Shown: piece by piece, positions 7,816-15,648 of the stretch
Position numbering within the stretch: position 1 is the first letter of the stretch
How the letters are laid out: every line of letters starts with the position of its first letter
From: Alistipes sp.
Lineage (GTDB): Bacteria; Bacillota; Clostridia; Lachnospirales; Lachnospiraceae
Length of the DNA: 32,728 nucleotides
Direction of reading: 5' to 3'
Assembly (NCBI GenBank): GCA_023666775.1
Contig: JAMPBI010000004.1
Coordinates: 1 to 32,728, forward strand
Position numbers and translations under genes: made by a program
Notes under the pieces: generated by a model
Databases searched by the model: none
What the model was told of the DNA's origin: nothing
Seen by the model: only the letters and a program-made list of their open reading frames with translations

Positions 7816-8337
7816 ATGAGAAAGGCTGTTTTTCTGGATAGGGACGGGACGATTAACGAGGAAGTAGACTATCTGCATGAATGTGACAAACTGAAATTTA
7901 TTCCCGGTACGGAGGAAGCGTTAAGAATTTTAAAGGAAAAAGGGTATCTTCTTATTGTTGTCACCAATCAGTCCGGCGTGGGCAGAGGATATTACCCGCT
8001 GGAAGACGTGTATCGGGTACACCGGTACATGAATGAACTGCTGAGGAAAAGCAATGCGGAGATAGACGGTTTTTACTGCTGCCCTCATGTGGAAGAGGAT
8101 CATTGCGGCTGCCGTAAACCGGAGGCGGGAATGTATTTAGAGGCGCAGAAGGATTTTGATATCGATCTGAAACAGTCGTATATGGTTGGAGACAAAGTAA
8201 CGGATATCCTTGCGGCAAAAAAACTTGGCTGCGGAGTCGGATTACTGCTTTCCGGGCATGATATAAATGAGGAATACCGCATACAATATGAAAAAGATTG
8301 TTACGGAAATCTGCTGGAGTTTGCGAGGGCAATATAG
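7816..8337 (+). CDS. gmhB: D-glycero-D-manno-heptose 1,7-bisphosphate 7-phosphatase
   Basis: Third step of the pathway: removal of the 7-phosphate from heptose 1,7-bisphosphate. It is a 173-residue HAD-IIIA phosphatase. Motif I is FLDRDGT with D8 (nucleophile) and D10 (acid/base). Motif II is VVTNQSGVGRG around T50. The zinc loop is C89-P-H91 with C97-G-C99 ahead of RKPEAGM, and motif IV is MVGDKVTDI. The zinc loop and the CRKP element are hallmarks of GmhB and HisB-N and separate it from general HAD phosphatases. The histidinol-phosphatase alternative is unlikely because no his genes are near. It is translationally close to gmhA (three-base gap). Confidence 0.93.
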   Translation: MRKAVFLDRDGTINEEVDYLHECDKLKFIPGTEEALRILKEKGYLLIVVTNQSGVGRGYYPLEDVYRVHRYMNELLRKSNAEIDGFYCCPHVEEDHCGCRKPEAGMYLEAQKDFDIDLKQSYMVGDKVTDILAAKKLGCGVGLLLSGHDINEEYRIQYEKDCYGNLLEFARAI

Positions 8338-8349
8338 AAAGAGACAGAG

Positions 8350-9549
8350 ATGGGATTAAAAGGAAAGATTGATAAGTTATTAAGATGGGGAAAGATCTGG
8401 CGGGCGCAGTTTACCGCGGCAAAAACGCAAAACGCGAGATGTGGGGCAGGCAGCGGCAAGGTTCTGGTAATAAAGTCCGACGCCATAGGAGATTTCCTGA
8501 TCTGGCTGGACAGCGCCAAAGAGCTTAGAACACTGTATGAAGGTAAATGTATTGTATTGATATGCAGCAGTCCGTGTGTGGAGATCGCGAAGGCAACGGG
8601 ATATTTTGATGAGATCCTTACGCTGGATATCCGCAGGTTTGAAAGCGATACGGCATACCGGAAAGAAATGATACGGCAGTTTAGCGGTCTTTCGTTTGAT
8701 ACGCTGATACAGACGGCGTTTTCCAGAACCGTGCATATGGACATGCTGGCGGCAGTCATTCCCGCTACGGAAAAAATCGGTCTGGTTTCCGATGAATCCC
8801 GCACCAATTTAAGCCGTTATATCGTTACAAAATCCAATAAAAAGAAACTGGATTCCGTTTATGATAAGCTAATCCCCGTAACGGACGGGTGGCTTATGGA
8901 AGTTAAAAGGAACGGCGAGCTGATACGGGGGCTGGGTAGGAAGGACTTTAAAACAGGCATGCCTGTACTAAAACCATATGACGTGAGAGACGGAATTATT
9001 CCGAAAGGCGATTACTTTATAATTTTTCCGGGAGCAAGCACGCCGAAAAAGATGTGGAATATTAAAAGTTTCGGGGAAATCGCGGATTATGTCTGTGAAA
9101 AAACAGGCTGGATCGCGTATGCTTGCGGCGGTCGCGACGAGCAGTATCTCTACGGGCGGCTTGACAGGACAGGCATTGTGGATTATTTCGGAAAGACGAC
9201 TCTGATGGAGCTTGCGGAAGTGATCCGTCACGCAAGGCTTGTGATCAGTAACGACACCAGCGGGATCCATTTTGCGGCGGCGGTCAATACACCGTCCGTC
9301 TGTATTTTAGGCGAATATAATTACGGAAGATTTCTTCCTTATGACTATGACAGGGAATATGGAAGCGAGTTAAAGCCGATGATCGTGTGCCATGCCGATA
9401 TGCCGTGTAAAAGGTGCGCGGCAGGAAAAATGACGTCGGAATGTAACGCGTGCATGGCGGCAACGGGAAGGTATCTTTGTGTGGAGAAGGTAACGGTTTC
9501 CCAGGTAAAGGAAGCCGTGGACAAGATAATAAACACTTACGGGGAGTAG
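8350..9549 (+). CDS. Glycosyltransferase family 9 (heptosyltransferase-like) with C-terminal Cys cluster
   Basis: A GT-B glycosyltransferase of 399 residues, related to the heptosyltransferases that use ADP-heptose. The N-domain starts KVLVIKSDAIGDFLIW (residues 38-53), the usual acceptor-side GD motif. The donor domain has FPGASTPKKMW near 225-235, then HARLVISNDTSGIHFAAAVNTPSVCILG near 297-325. The NDTSGxxH block is the family's donor-site signature. Cysteines at 347, 353, 356, 365, 368 and 377 form a spaced cluster that looks able to bind metal; shorter Cys sets occur in many GT9 proteins and in the iron-finger TibC/BAHT heptosyltransferases. It sits between gmhB and hldE, so ADP-heptose is the likely donor. 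The acceptor (glycan, lipid or protein) is unknown. Confidence 0.87.
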   Translation: MGLKGKIDKLLRWGKIWRAQFTAAKTQNARCGAGSGKVLVIKSDAIGDFLIWLDSAKELRTLYEGKCIVLICSSPCVEIAKATGYFDEILTLDIRRFESDTAYRKEMIRQFSGLSFDTLIQTAFSRTVHMDMLAAVIPATEKIGLVSDESRTNLSRYIVTKSNKKKLDSVYDKLIPVTDGWLMEVKRNGELIRGLGRKDFKTGMPVLKPYDVRDGIIPKGDYFIIFPGASTPKKMWNIKSFGEIADYVCEKTGWIAYACGGRDEQYLYGRLDRTGIVDYFGKTTLMELAEVIRHARLVISNDTSGIHFAAAVNTPSVCILGEYNYGRFLPYDYDREYGSELKPMIVCHADMPCKRCAAGKMTSECNACMAATGRYLCVEKVTVSQVKEAVDKIINTYGE

Positions 9550-9551
9550 AT

Positions 9552-11003
9552 ATGACGAAGGAAATGATACAAAATATGGCAGGGAAACCAAAAAATTTTT
9601 TGGTGATCGGCGATATCATGCTGGACAAGTTCTGTAACGGAAAGATTAACCGTATTTCACCGGAGGCTCCGGTTCCGGTCCTGCGTTATCAGAATGAAAA
9701 AAATATCCTGGGCGGCGCGGCGAACGTGGCTACCAATCTGGTGGGTATCGGACAGAAAGTTGCCTTGATGGCGTGCGTAGGTACGGATAAAGCGGGAGAT
9801 GAAGTGCGCCGTCTGCTCTCGGAAGCGGGGATCGACGCGGAGATGGTTGTTTCGGAAGAATGCCGTCCGACGACGGTAAAAACAAGATTTGTCGCGGGAC
9901 ATCAGCAGCTTCTCCGTGTAGACGACGAGAGTACAAAGGAACTGGAAGAGAAAACAAAAGAAGCGGTTCTTGAATGCTATAAAAGAAGAATAAAAGAATT
10001 TGACTTAATACTGATATCCGATTATATGAAAGGAATGCTGTCGTATGATTTTACCCGGCAATTGATTCAGACGGCGCATAGCGCGGGTAAAAAAGTTATT
10101 GTGGACGTAAAAGATTTGAATGCCGCAAAATACGCGGGTTCCTATCTTTTAAAGCCCAACCGTAAGGAACTGCATGAATTGACCGGTTTACCTGTTGAGA
10201 CGATGGACGACGTGGTGGAGGCGATGAAGGAACTTCGCGCAAGAGCGGAATGTAAATGCGTTCTCGCGACATTAAGCGGCGACGGCATGGCGTTTTTGGG
10301 TGAAGATGACACGGTACTGTTTGAAAAATGTGATTCCAGAAAGGTATATGACGTGGTGGGAGCAGGCGACACGGCGTTTGCCTATGTGGCGGCGGCGCTT
10401 GGTTTCGGACTTTCGCCAAGGGATATGTTAAGACTTTCCAATACGGCGTCTTCCATTAAAGTTACCCGTTTTGGCACGTCGGTTGTCACGCTGGGAGACG
10501 TGACGGACGAACTGTACCATGAAGTGAACAAGATACAGTCGGTTGATACGATCGAAGGCGCGCTTTTAAGGCATAGAGACAAGAAAATCGTATTTACGAA
10601 CGGCTGTTTTGACATTCTTCATATCGGACATATCCGTTATCTCAAAGAGGCAAAGGCAAAAGGAGATATTCTTGTGCTGGGACTCAATTCCGACGAATCG
10701 GTGAAGCGGTTAAAAGGACCTCAGAGACCGGTCAATAAACAGCAGGACAGGATCGATATGCTGGCGGAAATGGAGTTTATTGATTATGTGGTAGTTTTTG
10801 AGGAGGATACGCCGTATGAGCTGATCACGAGAGTGAAGCCGGATATTTTGATCAAAGGCGGCGATTACGAGCCGGACAGGATCGTCGGCGCGGATTTTGT
10901 CCGTTCCAACGGCGGAACCGTTGAAGTGATTCCGTTCGTGGAAGGAAAATCAACCACAAATATCATCAATGCAATGAAGCGGCTGGAAGGAGAAACAGAA
11001 TGA
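9552..11003 (+). CDS. hldE: Bifunctional heptose-7-phosphate kinase / heptose-1-phosphate adenylyltransferase
   Basis: It performs steps two and four of ADP-heptose synthesis: phosphorylation of heptose 7-phosphate at C1, and later AMP transfer to heptose 1-phosphate. It has 483 residues, close to E. coli HldE. Residues 1-320 form a PfkB/ribokinase domain with GDIMLDKF, RISPEAPVPVL, GGAAN at 54-58 and the catalytic VVGAGDTAF (GAGD 270-273). Residues about 345-483 form a cytidylyltransferase-like domain with FTNGCFDILHIGHIRYL (HIGH 357-360) and the loop IKGGDY. Both active sites look intact. The start is ATG 9552 after GGGGAG (9541-9546); an upstream ATG at 9450 would overlap the GT9 gene by 100 bases and adds residues outside the fold. 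It overlaps hldD by ATGA. Confidence 0.96.
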   Translation: MTKEMIQNMAGKPKNFLVIGDIMLDKFCNGKINRISPEAPVPVLRYQNEKNILGGAANVATNLVGIGQKVALMACVGTDKAGDEVRRLLSEAGIDAEMVVSEECRPTTVKTRFVAGHQQLLRVDDESTKELEEKTKEAVLECYKRRIKEFDLILISDYMKGMLSYDFTRQLIQTAHSAGKKVIVDVKDLNAAKYAGSYLLKPNRKELHELTGLPVETMDDVVEAMKELRARAECKCVLATLSGDGMAFLGEDDTVLFEKCDSRKVYDVVGAGDTAFAYVAAALGFGLSPRDMLRLSNTASSIKVTRFGTSVVTLGDVTDELYHEVNKIQSVDTIEGALLRHRDKKIVFTNGCFDILHIGHIRYLKEAKAKGDILVLGLNSDESVKRLKGPQRPVNKQQDRIDMLAEMEFIDYVVVFEEDTPYELITRVKPDILIKGGDYEPDRIVGADFVRSNGGTVEVIPFVEGKSTTNIINAMKRLEGETE

Positions 11004-11965
11004 GCATAGTAGTAACAGGCGGCGCCGGTTTTATCGGAAGCTGTATCGTGGCAAAATTAAATGAAATGGGAATTGAGGATATTTATATTGTAGATAATGT
11101 GAACACGTCAGAAAAATGGCTGAATCTGCGGAACAAAAAGTATATCCGCTATTATCACAAAGATGAGTTCCTTGAAGAACTTCCCGGACTTTCGGGAATA
11201 ACCCATATTATCCATATGGGGGCATGTTCCGCGACGACGGAACAGGACTTTGATTATCTGTATAAAAACAATTATCTGTATACCGTTGCGTTGTGGGAAT
11301 ACTGTGCGAAAAAACAGATCAGTTTTCTCTACGCAAGTTCGGCGGCAACTTACGGCGACGGAGAACAGGGATTTGACGACAAAATGAATATTGATTCCTT
11401 GATGCCGTTGAACCGTTACGGTTATTCCAAGCAGATTTTTGACTTATGGGCAAAGAAGCAGGAGAACCGACCGAAACAGGCGGTAGGTATGAAGTTCTTT
11501 AACGTTTATGGTCCGAACGAGTACGCGAAAGGGAGAATGGCGAGCATGATCTATCATGGATATAAGCAGGTCATGGAAAACAACTGTATCCGCCTATTCA
11601 AATCTTATAAAGAAGGGTTTGAGGACGGCGGTCAGCTTCGCGACTTTGTTTATGTCAAGGATATCTGCGACGTGATCGCGTTCTTTATGGAAAACCCTTA
11701 CGTAAACGGATTATTTAATCTGGGAACAGGTCATGCGGAAAGTTTCCGTGTGTTGGGAGAGTCCGTTTTCGAGGCGTTGGGAAGAACGCCGAATATCCAA
11801 TATATTGAAATGCCGGAGGATTTAAGGGGGAAATACCAGTATTACACTCAGGCGGATATGGATAAACTTCATGAAGCAGGATATACAAAACCGTTCCATG
11901 ATTTAAAGAGCGGAGCAACCGATTATGTTCAGAATTATCTGGATAAAGACTTTTTAGTTTGGTAG
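11000..11965 (+). CDS. hldD: ADP-L-glycero-D-manno-heptose 6-epimerase
   Basis: Last step: inversion at C6 of ADP-D-glycero-D-manno-heptose to give ADP-L-glycero-D-manno-heptose. It is a 321-residue extended short-chain dehydrogenase. The NAD(P) site is TGGAGFIGS at 6-14. The signature set is HMGACSATTEQDFDYL, YASSAATYGDG, Y140-G-Y-S-K144, and FNVYGPNEYAKGRMAS. The lysine K177 of the last block matches the second catalytic base known in E. coli HldD (Y140/K178). HMGACS and the KGxMAS segment are specific to HldD rather than to general GalE-type epimerases. Its ATG overlaps the hldE stop in ATGA, so the two are translationally coupled. Its presence means the L,D-heptose form is made. Confidence 0.95.
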   Translation: MSIVVTGGAGFIGSCIVAKLNEMGIEDIYIVDNVNTSEKWLNLRNKKYIRYYHKDEFLEELPGLSGITHIIHMGACSATTEQDFDYLYKNNYLYTVALWEYCAKKQISFLYASSAATYGDGEQGFDDKMNIDSLMPLNRYGYSKQIFDLWAKKQENRPKQAVGMKFFNVYGPNEYAKGRMASMIYHGYKQVMENNCIRLFKSYKEGFEDGGQLRDFVYVKDICDVIAFFMENPYVNGLFNLGTGHAESFRVLGESVFEALGRTPNIQYIEMPEDLRGKYQYYTQADMDKLHEAGYTKPFHDLKSGATDYVQNYLDKDFLVW

Positions 11966-11976
11966 GAGACGATTGA

Positions 11977-13365
11977 ATGCGTGTATTTCATAACAGAAAA
12001 ATATTCCTGAGCGCTGTGGTTTTGTGTATGACGTTACTTAGCGGCTGTACGCCGGGGGGAAACGGCAACGCGATATCAAACGGGAATGAGATTACTCCCA
12101 TGCCGCCGAAGAAGACGGAAGCGGAGACGACATCTTCGTACAGCGGCGATCAGAAAATAACGGCGGCGTTGATCGGACTGGATTCCGAGAAAATGCAGAT
12201 GATAGTGAAAGACATATATAACGGAAATAATTATGTACTGTCCTATAACGGCGGTACGGATATAAAAAACGTTTATGACGAGATCGTCACGATGTTACAG
12301 GTGCCGGAGGGAGAGCTTCTCGACATTACGTTTGACGAGGAAAAAAAGAAAGCGAAAACGGTGTATGCATGTAAAGAAGCGTTCCGAAGCAACCATATCA
12401 TCGGTTTTAAGGCGACAGCCGCCAGTTCAACCATCACATTCGGAAGCGCCAGTTATATGTATACCGATACGCTGGTTGTATTGTCCGGCGGTAAGATCTT
12501 ATCGCCAAGCGAGGTTATGAACAGGGACCAGGTGACGGTCCGCGGTATTGATAATAAGATTTATTCCGTGACGGTGGATAAAGGGCATGGATACCTCACT
12601 TTTAGCGGAGCCGATGATTTTGTCGGGGGAATGGTTGAGATCGGAAGGAACTTTCTGTATACCGTCAGCGAGGATATGATGATCGTAATTCCCGAGGGTG
12701 AATATGAAGTGATCATGAGCAACGGCGATCTGGAGGGAAAACGTACCGTGTATGTCACAAAAGATATGACGGTAACCCTTGATTTTTCCGAGTACAGCAA
12801 ACCCGCCAACAAGACGGGCACGGTGGAATTTCAGATCCTGCCGAGAGACACGGACCTGTTTATAGAAGGAAATAAAACGGATTATAAACAGCCGGTGGTG
12901 CTGGAATACGGAACATATATCATTAACCTTTTGTCCAATGATTATGATACCTATACGACAAAGATCACGGTCAATTCTACATATAAGGTAGAATCGTTTG
13001 ATCTGGCAAAGATTTACGCGCAGGAAAATACCCAGACCCCTGTGGTTACGACTGCCGCGACGACAGCGCCGACCACGGCTTCTTCTACGACAAGCGCGAC
13101 GACAAGTTCGACCACGTCGTCCACAAATCCGACGGCGGCGCCGACAAACGGTTCCATCGCGCTGACGATCGCGGAACCGGCAGGGGCGAGCGTTTATGTG
13201 GATAACGTATATGTGGGGACGGCGCCCGTTACGGTCAACAAAGACCGGGGCGAATATGTGATCACGTTTAAGCGGGACGGCTATAATACCAAAAGTTATA
13301 TTGTAGATGTTGACAGCAGCGACGGTACGCAGTCGCTCAGCTTCCCTGCAATGAGTGAGGAATAA
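11977..13365 (+). CDS. PEGA-domain lipoprotein with Thr/Ser-rich linker
   Basis: A 462-residue exported lipoprotein. The signal is MRVFHNRKIFLSAVVLCMTL with lipobox LLSGC, so C24 would carry the lipid at the outer face of the membrane. Residues 45-270 are a beta-rich domain not recognised. Residues about 282-345 (GTVEFQILPRDTDLFIEGN onward) look like a first, diverged PEGA-type unit. Residues 352-391 are a Thr/Ser/Ala/Pro linker, and about 392-458 form a canonical PEGA domain (EPAGASVYVDNVYVGTAPV, then GEYVITFKRDGY). PEGA domains are small surface-exposed beta folds, often in envelope proteins. The linker is a plausible O-glycosylation target or wall spacer. Its place between hldD and the glycosyltransferases suggests a role in the same envelope system, but its function is unknown. 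Confidence 0.8.
   Translation: MRVFHNRKIFLSAVVLCMTLLSGCTPGGNGNAISNGNEITPMPPKKTEAETTSSYSGDQKITAALIGLDSEKMQMIVKDIYNGNNYVLSYNGGTDIKNVYDEIVTMLQVPEGELLDITFDEEKKKAKTVYACKEAFRSNHIIGFKATAASSTITFGSASYMYTDTLVVLSGGKILSPSEVMNRDQVTVRGIDNKIYSVTVDKGHGYLTFSGADDFVGGMVEIGRNFLYTVSEDMMIVIPEGEYEVIMSNGDLEGKRTVYVTKDMTVTLDFSEYSKPANKTGTVEFQILPRDTDLFIEGNKTDYKQPVVLEYGTYIINLLSNDYDTYTTKITVNSTYKVESFDLAKIYAQENTQTPVVTTAATTAPTTASSTTSATTSSTTSSTNPTAAPTNGSIALTIAEPAGASVYVDNVYVGTAPVTVNKDRGEYVITFKRDGYNTKSYIVDVDSSDGTQSLSFPAMSEE
13030..13149 (+). repeat. Low-complexity Thr/Ser-rich coding segment
   Basis: About 40 codons in the PEGA lipoprotein are almost only Thr, Ser, Ala and Pro, with ACG/ACA/ACC and TCG/TCT codons in irregular runs. 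It is an extracytoplasmic linker between the body of the protein and the last PEGA domain. Length variation between strains would be expected here. Confidence 0.75.
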
Positions 13366-13371
13366 CGGAAA

Positions 13372-14127
13372 ATGAAGGTAACGGGAAGTATTGTAACATA
13401 CAATAACGGCAATATCATATATGAATGTATCAAGTCTGTTTTAGAACAGACGCAGGGCGTTGATTTTACGTTGTATGTAGTGGATAACGGTTCCACGGAC
13501 CGGACACTGGAGATAATCAAAAACAACTTTGACGGGCAGGTAAAGATTATTGAGAACGGCAGAAACCTGGGCTTTGGACGGGGACATAACCGCGTTATAG
13601 AAGAGGCGGAGTCCGATTATCATGCCGTAATAAATCCGGATATCACGCTGGCGGAAGATACGATTGCCGTGCTTTGCCGTTACATGGAAGAAAACAGCGG
13701 TGTTCTCATGGCGACGCCGAAGATTTTAAACGAGGACGGAACGGAGCAGTATTTACCGAAATATTGTCCTACGATCCGTTATGTTATGATCAGTAAATTA
13801 AAACCGTTCCGTTATTTGAGAAAGCGCTATACCAGGGAAGAAGAAAACTTTACAAAACCTGTGGAGGTGGAATTTTGCACGGGCTGCTTTTTTGTGGCGC
13901 GCACGGCGCTGCTAAAGGAATTAAAAGGGTTTGATCCGCGGTACTTTATGTACTGTGAGGACGCGGATCTTTCCAGAAAAGTGCGCCGGAAAGGAAAAAT
14001 CATATTTTATCCTTGGGCATGCGCGACCCATAAGTGGGGAAGAGATAACACAAGGAGTTTCAAAGGCGTGTTTCGTTTTTTGTCCTCGTTGTTTAAATAT
14101 TTTTGTAAATGGGGCTTTCAGGTATGA
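13372..14127 (+). CDS. Glycosyltransferase family 2, rhamnosyltransferase-like
   Basis: A GT-A-fold enzyme of 251 residues with no membrane helix. The nucleotide-binding start is GSIVTYNNGNIIYECIKSVL, then VVDNGSTDRT (37-45), the GRNLGFGRGHNRVI block typical of WbbL-type rhamnosyltransferases, and the DxD-equivalent INPD at 87-90. A later block, EFCTGCFFVARTALLKELKGFDPRYFMYCEDADLSRKVR, holds the ED acid motif. It probably adds one sugar to a lipid-linked glycan on the cytoplasmic face. The rhamnose donor is only a family guess; no dTDP-rhamnose genes are in the window. It starts six bases after the lipoprotein stop, and the next gene overlaps by four bases. Confidence 0.88.
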   Translation: MKVTGSIVTYNNGNIIYECIKSVLEQTQGVDFTLYVVDNGSTDRTLEIIKNNFDGQVKIIENGRNLGFGRGHNRVIEEAESDYHAVINPDITLAEDTIAVLCRYMEENSGVLMATPKILNEDGTEQYLPKYCPTIRYVMISKLKPFRYLRKRYTREEENFTKPVEVEFCTGCFFVARTALLKELKGFDPRYFMYCEDADLSRKVRRKGKIIFYPWACATHKWGRDNTRSFKGVFRFLSSLFKYFCKWGFQV

Positions 14128-14897
14128 AAATTTACGGAATTATGGTAATATATAATAAGTCCTTAAAGAAAGCCGCCGCTTATGAAAGTCTGATCCAAAG
14201 CGGTATCCCGCTGGTCATTTGTGACAACAGCACGAAGGAAAGCGATAACAGGGAACTGGCAGAGCAAAACGGCAGCATTTATATTTCCATGAATGGCAAT
14301 CAGGGGCTGAGTAAGGCATACAACCGGGCGATTTCGTATATTCGGGACAAGCTCGGTCCGGGGAAGGAAGATTATGTCTGCTTCTTTGATGACGACACCA
14401 TCATTCCCGACGAATACTTTGACAGGCTGAAAGAACAGGACGGCGGGATCGTTCTTCCGATAGTAAAAGACCGGGCGGGGATCATGTCGCCGGTACGGCT
14501 CAACAATAAGATCGTCACAAGGTTTCCGGATAAAAATGCCGTATTTCACGCAAAGAGGGAATGTCTTTCGGGCATTAACAGCGGAATGGCGGTGCGCATG
14601 GAGATTTTTGGGGAATTTCGCTATAATGAGGAAATGTTTCTTGATTATATCGATCATATGTTTATAATGGAAATGAGGAAACAAAAGATATATCCGCAGG
14701 TCTGCGATGTCGAGCTGGAGCAGAACTTTTCGGCTCTGGAGGATAACAAAGAAACCGCGGCGCGGCGTTTCGCGCTGCAGAAAAAGGATTTGCGGATTTT
14801 TTACGGAAACGCGAAAGCGGGATATTGGTTTGTGGTTTGTAAGAAGCATATTAAACTTGCGGTGAAATATCGGGATTTGAGAATGTTGTTTTGCTGA
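14124..14897 (+). CDS. Glycosyltransferase family 2
   Basis: A 257-residue GT-A-fold enzyme. It begins KIYGIMVIYN, has the family's VICDNST at 31-37, GNQGLSKAYNRAI at 58-70 and the metal-binding FDDDT at 88-92. The later GINSGMAVRMEIF plus FLDYIDHMFIMEMR corresponds to the acceptor/base region. It resembles rhamnosyl/glycosyltransferases that build O-antigen-like units. The start is ATG 14124, which overlaps the upstream stop as ATGA. An in-frame ATG at 14109 would give a longer overlap without a better site. Sugar and linkage are not predictable. The tight overlap makes co-translation with the previous GT2 likely. Confidence 0.85.
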   Translation: MKIYGIMVIYNKSLKKAAAYESLIQSGIPLVICDNSTKESDNRELAEQNGSIYISMNGNQGLSKAYNRAISYIRDKLGPGKEDYVCFFDDDTIIPDEYFDRLKEQDGGIVLPIVKDRAGIMSPVRLNNKIVTRFPDKNAVFHAKRECLSGINSGMAVRMEIFGEFRYNEEMFLDYIDHMFIMEMRKQKIYPQVCDVELEQNFSALEDNKETAARRFALQKKDLRIFYGNAKAGYWFVVCKKHIKLAVKYRDLRMLFC

Positions 14898-14919
14898 ATA
14901 CAACGGAGTGCGTGGAGCG

Positions 14920-15618
14920 ATGAAGATTTCGGTTGCGGTTGCGGTCTACAATGGGGAAAAATATATAATGGAACAGCTTGACTCGATTTTAAGCCAGTTA
15001 GACAGTGAGGACGAAGTCTGCGTCTCCGTGGATCCTTCAACCGACGACAGTTACCGCATGATGACAGAGTTAAGCCGGAGGGAACCGAGGATCAAGGTCA
15101 ATATGGGACTTGGAGCAGGCGTAAAAAAGAATGTCGAGCAGGCGGTCAAAATGTGTACCGGCGATATCATTTTCCTTGCGGATCAGGACGACGTCTGGAA
15201 AGAGGACAAGGTTATCCGTGTACTGGAATGTTTTGCTGATCCTAAGGTGCTTCTTGTACTGCATGATGTGGTAGTGATGAATGAAAATCTTACCGAGGTG
15301 CAGATCGAGTCCTTTTTCGCGTATAAGGGCTGCAAACCGGGTGTGATGAACAACGTGGTTAAAAATTCCTATATGGGCTGCGCCATGGCATTTAGAAAAG
15401 AACTGCTGGAGTATATTCTTCCTATTCCCGAAAGCGTACCGATGCATGACCAGTGGATCGGTTTGGTTGCGGAGAAGAAAGGAAAGGTTGTTTTCCTGCC
15501 GAAACGTCTGTTGAAATACAGGCGTCACGGGAATAACGCGACGAATATGAAACATTCGACGGTGGGTAATATGTTAAAGTGGAGAACGCAGATTTTGGCT
15601 GCGCTTATGAAAGTATAG
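14920..15618 (+). CDS. Glycosyltransferase family 2
   Basis: A GT-A enzyme of about 232 residues. MKISVAVAVYNGEKYIMEQLDSILSQ is a classic N-terminus. VSVDPSTDDSY corresponds to the nucleotide-contact region and LADQDDVWKEDKV (86-97) holds the DxD motif. The MHDQWIGLVAEKKG block with the following RRHGNNAT segment marks it as close to the RfbN/alpha-glycosyl branch seen in capsule loci. The start is set at ATG 14920 because family members begin with MKISVAV; GTG 14908 in the same frame is the alternative, and both have only moderate GGAG sites. It is the third GT2 in a row, so with the GT9 enzyme the operon could add at least four sugars. Confidence 0.87.
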   Translation: MKISVAVAVYNGEKYIMEQLDSILSQLDSEDEVCVSVDPSTDDSYRMMTELSRREPRIKVNMGLGAGVKKNVEQAVKMCTGDIIFLADQDDVWKEDKVIRVLECFADPKVLLVLHDVVVMNENLTEVQIESFFAYKGCKPGVMNNVVKNSYMGCAMAFRKELLEYILPIPESVPMHDQWIGLVAEKKGKVVFLPKRLLKYRRHGNNATNMKHSTVGNMLKWRTQILAALMKV

Positions 15619-15648
15619 AAAAAAGAAAGATGTCTGAGGTGTACATTC

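Noticed and set aside
9450-9551. Upstream ATG extending hldE
   Set aside because: It would overlap the GT9 gene by 100 bases, lacks a good site, and adds residues not found in the HldE fold; ATG 9552 has GGGGAG.
13030-13149. Possible direct-repeat or CRISPR-like array
   Set aside because: It is an in-frame Thr/Ser linker with irregular codon runs, with no constant repeat and spacer structure.
14163-14903. 246-residue open frame on the minus strand
   Set aside because: It is exactly antisense to a GT2 gene with clear family motifs, and its translation is rich in His/Arg/Phe with no recognisable domain and no ribosome binding site.
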